Assembly (NCBI GenBank): GCA_017303855.1
Contig: JAFLBL010000002.1
Location: forward strand, 124,001 to 188,000
Reading direction: 5' to 3'
Source: Chitinophagales bacterium
GTDB lineage: Bacteria; Bacteroidota; Bacteroidia; Chitinophagales; Chitinophagaceae
DNA: 64,000 bases
Made by a program: the position numbers and the translations under genes
Notes under the pieces: model-generated
Told to the model about the DNA's origin: nothing
The model's database searches: none
Seen by the model: only the letters and a program-made list of their open reading frames with translations
In this document: positions 8,339 to 17,650 of the stretch, piece by piece
Layout of the letters: every line of letters begins with the position of its first letter
How positions within the stretch are numbered: the stretch's first letter is position 1

Positions 8339-11300
8339 ATGATGAGACTTTCATTTACAGCGCTATTTATTTCTGTCCTGCTGCTGTGTGGCTGTAACCG
8401 GCAAAAGAAGGATACACTGTTTACCTCCCTGTCTTCCGAAAAAACTCATATCAACTTTTCCAATCACCTGCCAGAAAAGGAACGATTTAATATTCTTTAC
8501 TATCTCTATTATTATAACGGCGGTGGTGTGGCTGTCGGGGATATTAACAATGACGGGCTTGCAGACATCTATTTCACAGCTAATCAAAGAGGGAAAAACC
8601 GGCTCTTTCTGAATAAGGGGAATCTGACCTTTGAAGATATTACAGCCACAGCCGGAGTGGCGGGACAAGCTGACTGGTGCAGCGGTGTTACCATGGCTGA
8701 TGTAAACGGGGATGGGTTGCTGGATATATATGTAAGCGCTGTCAGTAATAAATTCGGATTAACCGGCCATAACGAACTTTTTATTAATAACGGGAATAAC
8801 CGCTTTACGGAAAAAAGTGAAGCCTATGGGCTGAATTTTTCCGGCCTGACCACTCAGACCGTCTTTTTTGATTACGACCACGATGGTGACCTGGATTGTT
8901 ATATCCTGAATCAGTCGGATCGTCCACATGCCAATGTGGTGGATACATCCAGCCGGCACAAGTATGATTCCTTATCAGGAGATCTTTTGCTGCGCAATGA
9001 CCTGCCGTCTTCAGGACGCTTTACGGATGTTTCTAAGGCGGCCGGAATTTATCAGAGTAACCTGGGATACGGACTCGGCCTTTCGGTAGCCGATTTAAAC
9101 AATGACGGATGGGAAGATATTTATGTGGGCAATGACTTTCATGAGAATGACTATTGCTATATCAATAACGGCAATGGATCTTTTACAGAAAACGGGGCAG
9201 CCCGTTTCCGGCATTACAGCCGTTTCAGCATGGGTAATGATATTAATGACTATAACAACGATGGTCAGCCTGACGTAATAACGGTTGATATGCTTCCGCC
9301 CGATGAGAAAACCATGAAAACATACGGTAGCGACGAGAATCCTGATATCTACCGGTTCAAACTGGAGAAAAATGGTTACCAGCAGCAGGTTTCACGAAAC
9401 GTACTGCAACATAATAACGGGAGTGGCGTCAGTTTCAGCGATATCGCCCTGCAGGCCGGTGTGTCTGCCACTGATTGGAGCTGGGCTCCCCTGTTTGCCG
9501 ATTTTGATAATGATGGCCGCAAAGACCTTTTTATTTCCAGTGGTATTGTAAAACGCCCCGTGGATATGGACTATATCAGGTTTGTTTCAAACCAGGAAAT
9601 GAATAAAGGGCTGAACTATACAGATAAGTTCGACAACGAAACAATTGAAGCCATGCCGGAAGGCAGTTCGCATCCCTTCTTTTTCAGAAATGACAACGGG
9701 TATACTTTTCAGGATGTCAGCAAGGATTGGGGCACTGGCGATATGAAAGGTTTTTACAACGGGTCAGCCTATGCGGACTTTGACAATGACGGAGACCTGG
9801 ATATGGTGATCAACTGTCTTGATGCAGAGGCGACATTGCTACGCAATAACAGTCAGCCCGGAAAACAATTGTCATTTCGTTTCTCCGGCGACAGTATGAA
9901 CCGTTACGGGATTGGAGCAAAACTTTATCTCTGGTCCGGCGGTCAGTTGCAATACCAGCAACTGATGACCACCCGCGGTTTTCAATCCTCAGTGGAACCG
10001 CGCATGCATTTCGGGTTGGGTACCGCCACGCTGGCGGATAGTGTGCTTGTGGTCTGGCCTGATCAACGTATGCAGGTAGTGAAGCAGCTTCCGTCGAACA
10101 AGGAAGTAACGCTGGAATACAAAAACGCAACCGGGCAATTTGCGTATGCCACTTATTTCCCGCCATTACAATCCGGCTTTACAGACATAACAGCCAGTGC
10201 AGGCCCGGACTGGAGCCACCGGGAAAATGAATTTAACGATTTTGACATTCAATATCTTATTCCGCATACCCTTTCTGCACGCGGCCCCAAAACGGCCGTG
10301 GCAGATGTAAACGGCGACGGAAGGGACGACATTTATGTCTGCAGTTCAAAAGGAGAAACAGGGGCCCTGCTGATACAGGGTGCGGATGGCCGGTTTAGCC
10401 GTTCTGCACAACCGGATTTTGAACTGAACAGGGAGAGTGAGGACGTGGATGCCGCATTCTTTGATGCTAACGGTGACAAGCACCCTGATTTGCTGGTGAT
10501 TACCGGGGGAAACGAAGTGCTGGCCACCAGCCGGCAAGGGGAAGACCGGTTATATATCAATGACGGGAAAGGCAATTTCAAAAAGAAAGATCTCTCATTC
10601 CCCATACAATATGAAAGCAAATCCTGTATTGCCGTTTCAGATTTTGATAAAGACGGTGATATGGACTTCTTTATCGGGAACCTGGCCAGCCAGACGCAAT
10701 ATGGTGATCCCGTAAATTCTTATCTCTACATAAACCGGGGCGATGCCATTTTTGACCTCGCAGAACGTAAAACGATTTTCCTGCAGAAAACCGGAATGGT
10801 GACATCGGCTGTATTTGCTGACGTAAACAAGGACAGCTGGCCCGATCTTGTACTGACAGGTGAATGGATGCCGGTAAAGATTTTTATAAACAAGAATGGT
10901 CAGTTTACAGAGACGGCCATTCCACATTCCACCGGACTCTGGCAAAGTCTGTATGCGGCTGATGTGAACGGTGACGGGTTTACCGATCTGCTGGCGGGTA
11001 ACTGGGGGCATAATTCCAAGTTATGGGCTGGTAAGAATGGTCCGCTCAAACTCTTTATGAAGGATTTCGATAAGAACGGCACTGTAGAACAGATACTTTG
11101 TTATACCATCGACAAAAAGGAGTATACATTTCTTGGTAAAGATGAACTGGAGCGTTCCTTGCCTGTATTAAAGAAAGCCTACCTGAAATACAGTGATGTG
11201 GCAGGGAAAACAGTGCAATATATGTTTTATGACCTGTTCAATGAATATATAACACTGGAAGCAGAGACACTTTCGTCCTCCTGTTTTCTGAACGATGGGA

Positions 11301-11626
11301 AAGGCGGGTTTACCCGTATTACGCTGGATGATGCAGCGCAATCGGCTCCTTTGATGTGCATGAATACGGGCACCGGAAAGAATGGAACATATTTTTTAGG
11401 TGCCGGAAATTATTATGGAGTGATCCCGTTTGAAGGCCGGTATGATGCCCTGCAGCCCCTGCAATTCAGCTTTTCAAAAGAAGGGAAGCCGGCAGGCAGT
11501 CAGGCTCTGATGAACAGCTTCAGCGGAGAAGCCAGGGATATTGATTGGGTGCGTACCGGGAACGGCGATTCGCTGCTGGTCATTGCAAGGAACAATGCCC
11601 CGCTGGTCATTTTAAGGAAAAACTAA
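8339..11626 (+). CDS. FG-GAP/VCBS repeat lipoprotein with ASPIC/UnbV domain (CRTAC1-like)
   Basis: This protein of about 1096 residues has a lipoprotein signal (MMRLSFTALFISVLLLCGC). I start at the ATG pair 8339/8342; a frame open from 8285 runs through the terminator and lacks a signal. The body is a series of FG-GAP/VCBS beta-propeller blades with Ca-binding D-x-N-x-D-G-x-x-D loops (GDINNDGLADIYF, ADVNGDGLLDIYV, DYDHDGDLDCYI and more). An ASPIC/UnbV domain lies at about 515-595 (NRYGIGAKLYLWSGG, then SSVEPRMHFGLGTA), with further blades after it. Such proteins are common next to susCD loci in Chitinophagaceae and are thought to bind at the surface; no enzymatic role is established. It directly precedes the GH30 genes. 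Confidence 0.9.
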   Translation: MMRLSFTALFISVLLLCGCNRQKKDTLFTSLSSEKTHINFSNHLPEKERFNILYYLYYYNGGGVAVGDINNDGLADIYFTANQRGKNRLFLNKGNLTFEDITATAGVAGQADWCSGVTMADVNGDGLLDIYVSAVSNKFGLTGHNELFINNGNNRFTEKSEAYGLNFSGLTTQTVFFDYDHDGDLDCYILNQSDRPHANVVDTSSRHKYDSLSGDLLLRNDLPSSGRFTDVSKAAGIYQSNLGYGLGLSVADLNNDGWEDIYVGNDFHENDYCYINNGNGSFTENGAARFRHYSRFSMGNDINDYNNDGQPDVITVDMLPPDEKTMKTYGSDENPDIYRFKLEKNGYQQQVSRNVLQHNNGSGVSFSDIALQAGVSATDWSWAPLFADFDNDGRKDLFISSGIVKRPVDMDYIRFVSNQEMNKGLNYTDKFDNETIEAMPEGSSHPFFFRNDNGYTFQDVSKDWGTGDMKGFYNGSAYADFDNDGDLDMVINCLDAEATLLRNNSQPGKQLSFRFSGDSMNRYGIGAKLYLWSGGQLQYQQLMTTRGFQSSVEPRMHFGLGTATLADSVLVVWPDQRMQVVKQLPSNKEVTLEYKNATGQFAYATYFPPLQSGFTDITASAGPDWSHRENEFNDFDIQYLIPHTLSARGPKTAVADVNGDGRDDIYVCSSKGETGALLIQGADGRFSRSAQPDFELNRESEDVDAAFFDANGDKHPDLLVITGGNEVLATSRQGEDRLYINDGKGNFKKKDLSFPIQYESKSCIAVSDFDKDGDMDFFIGNLASQTQYGDPVNSYLYINRGDAIFDLAERKTIFLQKTGMVTSAVFADVNKDSWPDLVLTGEWMPVKIFINKNGQFTETAIPHSTGLWQSLYAADVNGDGFTDLLAGNWGHNSKLWAGKNGPLKLFMKDFDKNGTVEQILCYTIDKKEYTFLGKDELERSLPVLKKAYLKYSDVAGKTVQYMFYDLFNEYITLEAETLSSSCFLNDGKGGFTRITLDDAAQSAPLMCMNTGTGKNGTYFLGAGNYYGVIPFEGRYDALQPLQFSFSKEGKPAGSQALMNSFSGEARDIDWVRTGNGDSLLVIARNNAPLVILRKN

Positions 11627-11651
11627 ACAGAGAACAATAATATTTACTAGT

Positions 11652-13082
11652 ATGAAAACCGGAATGAATTTATCAATCTTCCTGCTGGCCGGGGTGTTAT
11701 CTATTTCTTCTAATTGCACCAAGAACAAATCGGGTGGCAGCTCCGCCAATGATACCATCAACGCGGAATACTGGATTACCAGAGCCGATCAGACAGCAAC
11801 TTTACAGAAGCAGACCACACAGTTCAGCTTTGGTACCACGGCAAACAACAATTCCACTATTGAGATAGACAGTACAAAAACCTTTCAGACCGTGGATGGG
11901 TTTGGTTATTCACTCACCGGTGGCAGTGCCTACCTGATCAATCATATGGATGAGGCGTCAAAGAACGCATTGCTCAATGAATTTTTTGGAGCGGGAGAGA
12001 GCAGTATCGGTGTAAGTTATCTCCGTATCAGTATCGGTGCCTCTGACCTGGACGCCTCCGTATTCAGTTATAATGACCTGGCAGCGGGTCAGACTGATCT
12101 TACACTGTCCAACTTCAGTTTATCAAAAGATACGGTGGACCTGATTCCCGTTTTGAAAAAAATACTGACAATTAATCCGGCCATCAAAATTATGGGATCA
12201 CCCTGGAGTGCCCCGGTCTGGATGAAGGACAATGGCAGTTCCATTGGCGGAAGTCTGAAGCCGGAATATTATAGTGTGTATGCACAGTATTTTGTAAAGT
12301 ATATACAGGCTATGGCGGCAAAAGGAATTAACCTGCATGCGGTTACAATACAGAATGAACCTCAGCATGGCGGGAATAATCCCAGTATGGTAATGTCTGC
12401 ACTGCAACAGGCTGAATTTGTAAAGAATCACCTGGGGCCGGCATTCAGAACAGCGGGGATCACTACCAAAATCGTGATCTGGGATCATAACTGCAATAAT
12501 CCGAATTACCCCATCACTATCATGGATGACCCGGCGGCCAAGGCGTTTGTAGATGGCAGCGCGTTTCACCTTTATGAAGGAGAGATCGGGGCAATGTCCG
12601 GTGTACATGCAGCTCACCCGGACAAGAATCTTTATTTTACAGAACAATGGACGGGCGCCAATGGCAGTTTTGATGGTGATCTGAAGTGGCATACCAAAAA
12701 TGTGATAATCGGATCCATGAGAAACTGGAGTAAGGTAGCGCTGGAATGGAATCTGGCCAGCGACCCCGCTTACCAGCCTCATACACCCGGCGGCTGTTCT
12801 GAATGTAAAGGAGCCGTGACCATCAGTGGTTCTGTTGCCAGTAAGAATGTAAGTTATTATATCATCGCCCATGCATCCCGGTTTATTCCCCCGGGATCCG
12901 TACGCATCGAAAGCAGTACCGGCACCACTGTTTCAAACGTGGTATTCCTTCGGCCTGATGGAAAGAAAGTAATGCTGGTGGTAAATGAAAACGGAGCCGC
13001 TGTATCGGTGAACGTTAAAAGCAAAGGGAAATGGGCTGTTGTGTCAATTCCCGGGAATGCTGTTGTTACATATATCTGGTAA
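11652..13082 (+). CDS. GH30 glycoside hydrolase (probable endo-beta-1,6-glucanase type), lipoprotein
   Basis: This is a 476-residue lipoprotein; the signal ends LSISSNC. It has the (beta/alpha)8 plus side beta-domain layout of clan GH-A family 30. QTVDGFGYSLTGGSA is the usual N-terminal GH30 motif, and MGSPWSAPVWMKDNGS follows. The acid/base Glu is E236 in VTIQNEPQH and the nucleophile Glu is E331 in LYFTEQWTG. The C-terminal side domain ends near VVSIPGNAVVTYIW. The layout resembles GH30_3 enzymes of Bacteroides beta-1,6-glucan loci, but the subfamily call is from memory and would need a tree. The gene is 25 bp after the UnbV gene and 19 bp before a second GH30. A likely role is cutting beta-1,6 linkages or branches outside the cell. 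Confidence 0.9.
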   Translation: MKTGMNLSIFLLAGVLSISSNCTKNKSGGSSANDTINAEYWITRADQTATLQKQTTQFSFGTTANNNSTIEIDSTKTFQTVDGFGYSLTGGSAYLINHMDEASKNALLNEFFGAGESSIGVSYLRISIGASDLDASVFSYNDLAAGQTDLTLSNFSLSKDTVDLIPVLKKILTINPAIKIMGSPWSAPVWMKDNGSSIGGSLKPEYYSVYAQYFVKYIQAMAAKGINLHAVTIQNEPQHGGNNPSMVMSALQQAEFVKNHLGPAFRTAGITTKIVIWDHNCNNPNYPITIMDDPAAKAFVDGSAFHLYEGEIGAMSGVHAAHPDKNLYFTEQWTGANGSFDGDLKWHTKNVIIGSMRNWSKVALEWNLASDPAYQPHTPGGCSECKGAVTISGSVASKNVSYYIIAHASRFIPPGSVRIESSTGTTVSNVVFLRPDGKKVMLVVNENGAAVSVNVKSKGKWAVVSIPGNAVVTYIW

Positions 13083-13101
13083 TTTTTAAAATCATATTGC
13101 T

Positions 13102-14577
13102 ATGTTTAAATATTCATCGTTTGTATTACTGGCTGCACTGGCGGCTTCCTGTAATACCAAACCCGGTACGGAAGAGAAAAGCAGTGTCAGCAGTACGGTA
13201 TTTTCCGTAGAAGGGAAAAAAGTGTGGGGCTGGACCACGGCAGACAGTACAGACCTGCGTCTGAGTCCGACCGACACGCTTTCTTTTGAAGCAAAGCCGC
13301 AACCTTTCGAGAATGAGGTAGTCGTATTTGTGGATCCGGGCAAAACCTTTCAGACGTATATGGGGGTTGGAGCCGCGCTGACTGACGCGTCTGCGGAAAC
13401 ATTTTATAAAATGCCCGGTGATAAACAGGCTGAAATCATGAAGGCTTTTTTCGACAAGGAGAAAGGTATCGGCTATACTATCGGGCGTACAAATATTAAC
13501 AGCTGTGATTTCAGCAGCGACATGTATACGTATGTTCAGGATGGTGACAAGGAATTGAAGACATTTACAATTGAGCATGACCGTAAGTACAAAATTCCGT
13601 TTATCAAAGAAGCGATAAAAGCGGCTGGTGGCAAACTCACCCTGTTTGCCAGTCCCTGGAGTCCGCCCGCCTGGATGAAGGACAATAATGATTTGCTCCA
13701 CGGGGGCAAATTGAAGCCGGAATTTTATGATAGCTGGGCGCTTTATTATACGAAGTTTATTAAGGAGTATGAAAAAGAGGGGGTACCCGTATGGGGTATT
13801 TCCGTACAGAATGAACCCATGGCTACCCAGCGCTGGGAAAGTTGTATATATACGGCGGAAGAAGAAAGAGATTTTCTGAAAAAGCACCTGGGACCGACCA
13901 TGCACAAGGAAGGGCTGCAGGATAAAAAAATCATTGTATGGGATCATAACCGTGACCTGGTTTACCAGAGAGCCAGTACCTATTTTGATGATCCGGAAGC
14001 TTCAAAATATGCCTGGGGTATCGGGTTTCACTGGTATGAAAACTGGAGCGGTGGTGATCACATGTTTGATAATCTGAAACGGGTGCATGAAGCCTACCCG
14101 GATAAGACCATTCTGTTTACAGAGGGTTGTGCGGAGAATTTTAATGCCAGCCGGTACAAAGCCTGGGCGCTTGGTGAAAAATACGGCCGGAATATGATCA
14201 TGGATTTTAACAATGGCATGGCGGGCTTTACCGATTGGAATATTATTCTGGATGAAACCGGCGGTCCCAATCATGTGCAGAATTTTTGTTTTGCGCCTGT
14301 GCACGGCGATACCAAAACAGGCGAGATCATTTATACCAACGCGTATTATTATATCGGGCATTTTTCCAAATTCATACAACCCGGTGCAAAACGCGTTATT
14401 GCCAGTCCCAGCCGGAGCCATTTATTGTCGACCGCTTTTCTCAATCCGGATGGCACGGTAGCGGTGATTGTGATGAATCAGGGTAACATCAGTTCCCCGG
14501 TTTACCTGTGGGTAAACGGGAAAGCGGTTAAGGTTAATTCTCGTGCCCATTCAATCAGTACCTATATCATTAAATAA
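13102..14577 (+). CDS. GH30 glycoside hydrolase (second copy), lipoprotein
   Basis: This is a 491-residue lipoprotein (signal MFKYSSFVLLAALAASC). It shares the GH30 layout with the preceding gene: QTYMGVGAALTDASAE, then FASPWSPPAWMKDNND, acid/base E238 in ISVQNEPMA, nucleophile E341 in ILFTEGCAE, and a closing side domain (GKAVKVNSRAHSISTYIIK). The sequence around the nucleophile (EGCAENF versus EQWTGAN) and the inserted WESCIYTAEE segment differ clearly from its neighbour, so the two probably act on different linkages or chain lengths rather than being recent duplicates. The surface or periplasmic-face position is inferred from the lipobox. Confidence 0.9.
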   Translation: MFKYSSFVLLAALAASCNTKPGTEEKSSVSSTVFSVEGKKVWGWTTADSTDLRLSPTDTLSFEAKPQPFENEVVVFVDPGKTFQTYMGVGAALTDASAETFYKMPGDKQAEIMKAFFDKEKGIGYTIGRTNINSCDFSSDMYTYVQDGDKELKTFTIEHDRKYKIPFIKEAIKAAGGKLTLFASPWSPPAWMKDNNDLLHGGKLKPEFYDSWALYYTKFIKEYEKEGVPVWGISVQNEPMATQRWESCIYTAEEERDFLKKHLGPTMHKEGLQDKKIIVWDHNRDLVYQRASTYFDDPEASKYAWGIGFHWYENWSGGDHMFDNLKRVHEAYPDKTILFTEGCAENFNASRYKAWALGEKYGRNMIMDFNNGMAGFTDWNIILDETGGPNHVQNFCFAPVHGDTKTGEIIYTNAYYYIGHFSKFIQPGAKRVIASPSRSHLLSTAFLNPDGTVAVIVMNQGNISSPVYLWVNGKAVKVNSRAHSISTYIIK

Positions 14578-14585
14578 GCAACCTG

Positions 14586-16250
14586 ATGAAGAGAAGCTTT
14601 GTCATATGCGGAATAGTCTTATTACTGAACGCCTGCGGCGATAAATCCGACAGCCCTGTGCCGGTTACGCCCAAACAGATTACAGTACGCAGCAGCCTGC
14701 TGAATAATGCCACATTTGCTGAAACGCATTATATGGCGCCGTTACAGCCACAGCTGAAATTTGTTTTCTCAGAACCCGTGCTGAAAAGTACGGTGGCCAA
14801 CGCGATCAGTTTTACCGATCTGGGCGGTATACAGGTTCCTTATTCACTCACGTATCAGCAGGGTGATTCAGTGGTATTGATTCAGCCGGATAACAAACTG
14901 GCGGGCACTACAAAATATCAGTTTAAAATAACCAACGCCCTTCGTTCCGCAAGCAACGGGGCGTTTACCAATCCGGTTGATAAGCTGATTATCACGCAGA
15001 TTGACTCTACCCGGAAATTTCCGGCCATTTCGGATAATGAACTGCTCGACAAAGTACAGCAGCAAACGTTTAAATATTTCTGGGATTTCGGTCACCCGGT
15101 AAGCGGACTTGCGCGCGAGCGGAATACTTCCGGAGATGTGGTAACATCCGGTGGTTCAGGTTTCGGTATCATGTCAATTGTGGTAGGCGTGGAAAGAGGA
15201 TTCGTTACGCGGGCACAGGGACTTGCACGGATGCAAACCATTGTATCTTTCTTAAAGAATACGGCGGTTAAAGTAAAGGGCGCTTTCCCGCACTGGCTAA
15301 ATGGTGCCACGGGAGCCATTCAGCCCTTTAGCAGTAATGATAACGGAGCCGACCTGGTGGAAACTTCTTACCTGATGATGGGCTTGCTTACAGCCCGTCA
15401 GTATTTTAACGGCGCCGACGCGGCGGAGACTACCTTGCGGGCGGATATCAATACATTATACAATAATGTGGAATGGGATTGGTTCAGGAACGGCAATCAG
15501 AATGTATTGTACTGGCATTACAGTCCGGATAAAGGATGGGTTATGAACATGCAGATTAAGGGCTGGAATGAATGCCTGATCACTTATGTACTGGCTGCTT
15601 CCTCCACTACGCATGGTGTGCCTGCGATTGTGTATACCAACGGATGGGCCTCAAACGGCAATGCCGGATTTGTCAATGGGGGTACATACGGTTCTTACCA
15701 GTTGCCTTTAGGACCCTCTTACGGTGGCCCGTTATTTCTGGCTCATTATTCTTTCCTGGGTATTAATCCCAATGGATTATCGGATGCGTATGCGAACTAC
15801 TATACGCAGAATCGCAATCATACGCTGATCAACCGGTATTATTGTATGAGCAGCGGCCTTGCCGGGAGCGGATATAGCGATTCCATCTGGGGACTGACGG
15901 CCTGTGATATACCCGGCGGTTATACTGCCTGTTCGCCCACCAACGACAGGGGCGTGATAGCACCAACTGCCGCATTAAGTTCAATGCCGTATACACCGGC
16001 TGAGTCTATGGCCGCCCTTAAATTTTATTATTATGTACTGGGAGATAAGATCTGGAAAGAGTATGGTTTTGTAGATGCATTTGCCTTGCGGGAAACCTGG
16101 TTTACCAGTTCCTTCCTGGCCATCGACCAGGGCCCGATTATCATTATGCTGGAAAATTACCGCTCAGGATTATTATGGAACCTCTTTACCAGTTGCCCGG
16201 AGGTAAAAACGGGTATGCGGTCGCTGGGTTTCACTGCACCGTACCTCTGA
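14586..16250 (+). CDS. GH144 beta-1,2-glucanase with N-terminal Ig-like domain, lipoprotein
   Basis: This is a 554-residue lipoprotein (MKRSFVICGIVLLLNAC). Residues ~45-140 form a bacterial Ig-like (Big_5/SbsA type) domain (LKFVFSEPVLKSTVANAISF). Residues ~155-554 are the glucoamylase-like (alpha/alpha)6 domain of GH144 (LLDKVQQQTFKYFWDFGHPV). Acidic residues D252, D256 and E259 lie in DNGADLVETSYL, and E329 lies in WNECLITYV. Their spacing (+4, +7, +77) agrees with the residues I remember being tested in the C. pinensis enzyme CpSGL. Also conserved are the IDQGPI and ENYRSGLLW motifs near the C-terminus. Expected reaction: endo-hydrolysis of beta-1,2-glucan. The gene lies 8 bp after a GH30 gene. 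Of the four GH144 copies here it is the only one with an Ig domain, which points to surface display. Confidence 0.9.
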   Translation: MKRSFVICGIVLLLNACGDKSDSPVPVTPKQITVRSSLLNNATFAETHYMAPLQPQLKFVFSEPVLKSTVANAISFTDLGGIQVPYSLTYQQGDSVVLIQPDNKLAGTTKYQFKITNALRSASNGAFTNPVDKLIITQIDSTRKFPAISDNELLDKVQQQTFKYFWDFGHPVSGLARERNTSGDVVTSGGSGFGIMSIVVGVERGFVTRAQGLARMQTIVSFLKNTAVKVKGAFPHWLNGATGAIQPFSSNDNGADLVETSYLMMGLLTARQYFNGADAAETTLRADINTLYNNVEWDWFRNGNQNVLYWHYSPDKGWVMNMQIKGWNECLITYVLAASSTTHGVPAIVYTNGWASNGNAGFVNGGTYGSYQLPLGPSYGGPLFLAHYSFLGINPNGLSDAYANYYTQNRNHTLINRYYCMSSGLAGSGYSDSIWGLTACDIPGGYTACSPTNDRGVIAPTAALSSMPYTPAESMAALKFYYYVLGDKIWKEYGFVDAFALRETWFTSSFLAIDQGPIIIMLENYRSGLLWNLFTSCPEVKTGMRSLGFTAPYL

Positions 16251-16272
16251 GATACGGCAGAAACTAACAAAT

Positions 16273-17622
16273 ATGTATAAACGAAATACGGGTACCATTT
16301 TTCTTCTTTTCTTCCTGCTGCCGTTACTGGCTCAGCAAGTGAAGCCGCAACCGGTTTTTGATCCGGCCAGGCGGCCCATGCATTTATCCGACTCCGCCTT
16401 GCTGGACCTGGTGCAGCAGCAAACCTTCCGTTATTTCTGGGACTTTGCTCATCCGGTATCGGGTATGGCGCGGGAACGGAGTAACAGTAATTTTGGTTAT
16501 GGCGGGGAAACGGTGACTACCGGAGGTACCGGTTTCGGGATCATGAGCGTGATTGTTGCAACGGAAAGAAAATGGATCGGGCGTGATACAGCTGCCCGGT
16601 TCTTACTGAAAATTGTAAACTTTCTGCTGAAGGCCGATAGTTATCATGGGGCGTTTCCTCACTGGTTGAATGGGGAAACCGGGAAAACCATTCCGTTCAG
16701 CCGCAAAGATGATGGCGCCGATCTCGTGGAGACCTCTTACCTGTTCCAGGGTTTGCTTTGCGCCAGGCAGTACTTCTCCGGGAATAATGATACAGAGTCT
16801 GAATTACGGAACCGTATTTCCTGGCTCTGGCCGGATATCGAATGGAACTGGTTTACCAATGGCGGACAGGAAGTGCTCTACTGGCACTGGAGTCCCAACA
16901 ACGGATGGGCCATGAATTTTCCGGTGAGAGGGTTTAATGAGTGCCTGATCATGTATATACTCGCTGCTTCATCCCCCACTGAAAAATACAGCGTATCACC
17001 CGCCGTATACCACCGGGGCTGGGCGGAGAGTATTTTTTTTAAAAACGGCAAAGAATTTTACGGCATCAGGTTGCCTCTCGGGTTTGATTATGGCGGCCCT
17101 TTGTTTTTTTCACACTATTCATTTCTCGGACTGGATCCGCGGGGTCTGAAAGACCGCTATGCCGATTACTGGGAACAGAACCGGAATCATACGCTGATCA
17201 ACCGGGAACATTGTATCCGGAATCCAAACGGATTTAAGGGGTATGGAGAACAATGCTGGGGACTGACGGCGAGTGATACATACAATGGGTATGCAGCCCA
17301 TTCGCCAGCTGAAGACCTGGGTACCATTTCTCCTACGGCTGCTTTGAGTGCCTTTCCGTATACACCTGCGTATTCAATGAAGGCATTACGTCATTTTTAT
17401 TCGGAACACGGGGACAGGATATGGAGTGAGTATGGCTTTACCGATGCCTTCAATGAAACGAAGAACTGGGTAGCTGGTTCGCACCTGGCGATTGACCAGG
17501 GGCCCATAATTGTGATGATTGAAAATTACCGGAGCGGATTGTTATGGAAATTGTTTATGAGTTGCCCCGAAATACAATCGGGTCTTAAACGGCTCGGTTT
17601 TACCAGTCCTGCCCTGCATTGA
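16273..17622 (+). CDS. GH144 beta-1,2-glucanase, secreted
   Basis: This 449-residue protein has a signal peptide (GTIFLLFFLLPLLAQQ) and no lipobox, so it is likely periplasmic. A single GH144 domain covers the rest: LVQQQTFRYFWDFAHPVSGM near residue 40, D146/D150/E153 in DDGADLVETSY, E223 in FNECLIMYIL, NRNHTLINREHC, and the C-terminal AIDQGPIIVMIENYRSG. It follows the Ig-bearing paralogue by 22 bp. The set of copies suggests division of labour (surface endo-cleavage, then periplasmic shortening to sophoro-oligosaccharides), but which copy is endo- or exo-acting cannot be read from sequence. Confidence 0.9.
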   Translation: MYKRNTGTIFLLFFLLPLLAQQVKPQPVFDPARRPMHLSDSALLDLVQQQTFRYFWDFAHPVSGMARERSNSNFGYGGETVTTGGTGFGIMSVIVATERKWIGRDTAARFLLKIVNFLLKADSYHGAFPHWLNGETGKTIPFSRKDDGADLVETSYLFQGLLCARQYFSGNNDTESELRNRISWLWPDIEWNWFTNGGQEVLYWHWSPNNGWAMNFPVRGFNECLIMYILAASSPTEKYSVSPAVYHRGWAESIFFKNGKEFYGIRLPLGFDYGGPLFFSHYSFLGLDPRGLKDRYADYWEQNRNHTLINREHCIRNPNGFKGYGEQCWGLTASDTYNGYAAHSPAEDLGTISPTAALSAFPYTPAYSMKALRHFYSEHGDRIWSEYGFTDAFNETKNWVAGSHLAIDQGPIIVMIENYRSGLLWKLFMSCPEIQSGLKRLGFTSPALH

Positions 17623-17650
17623 AACAAATCTGCGTTGCCCCCTGGGCTGA

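Noticed and set aside
13102..14577. Two GH30 genes as a recent tandem duplication
   Set aside because: The motifs around the nucleophile and several loops differ strongly; only family-level features are shared.
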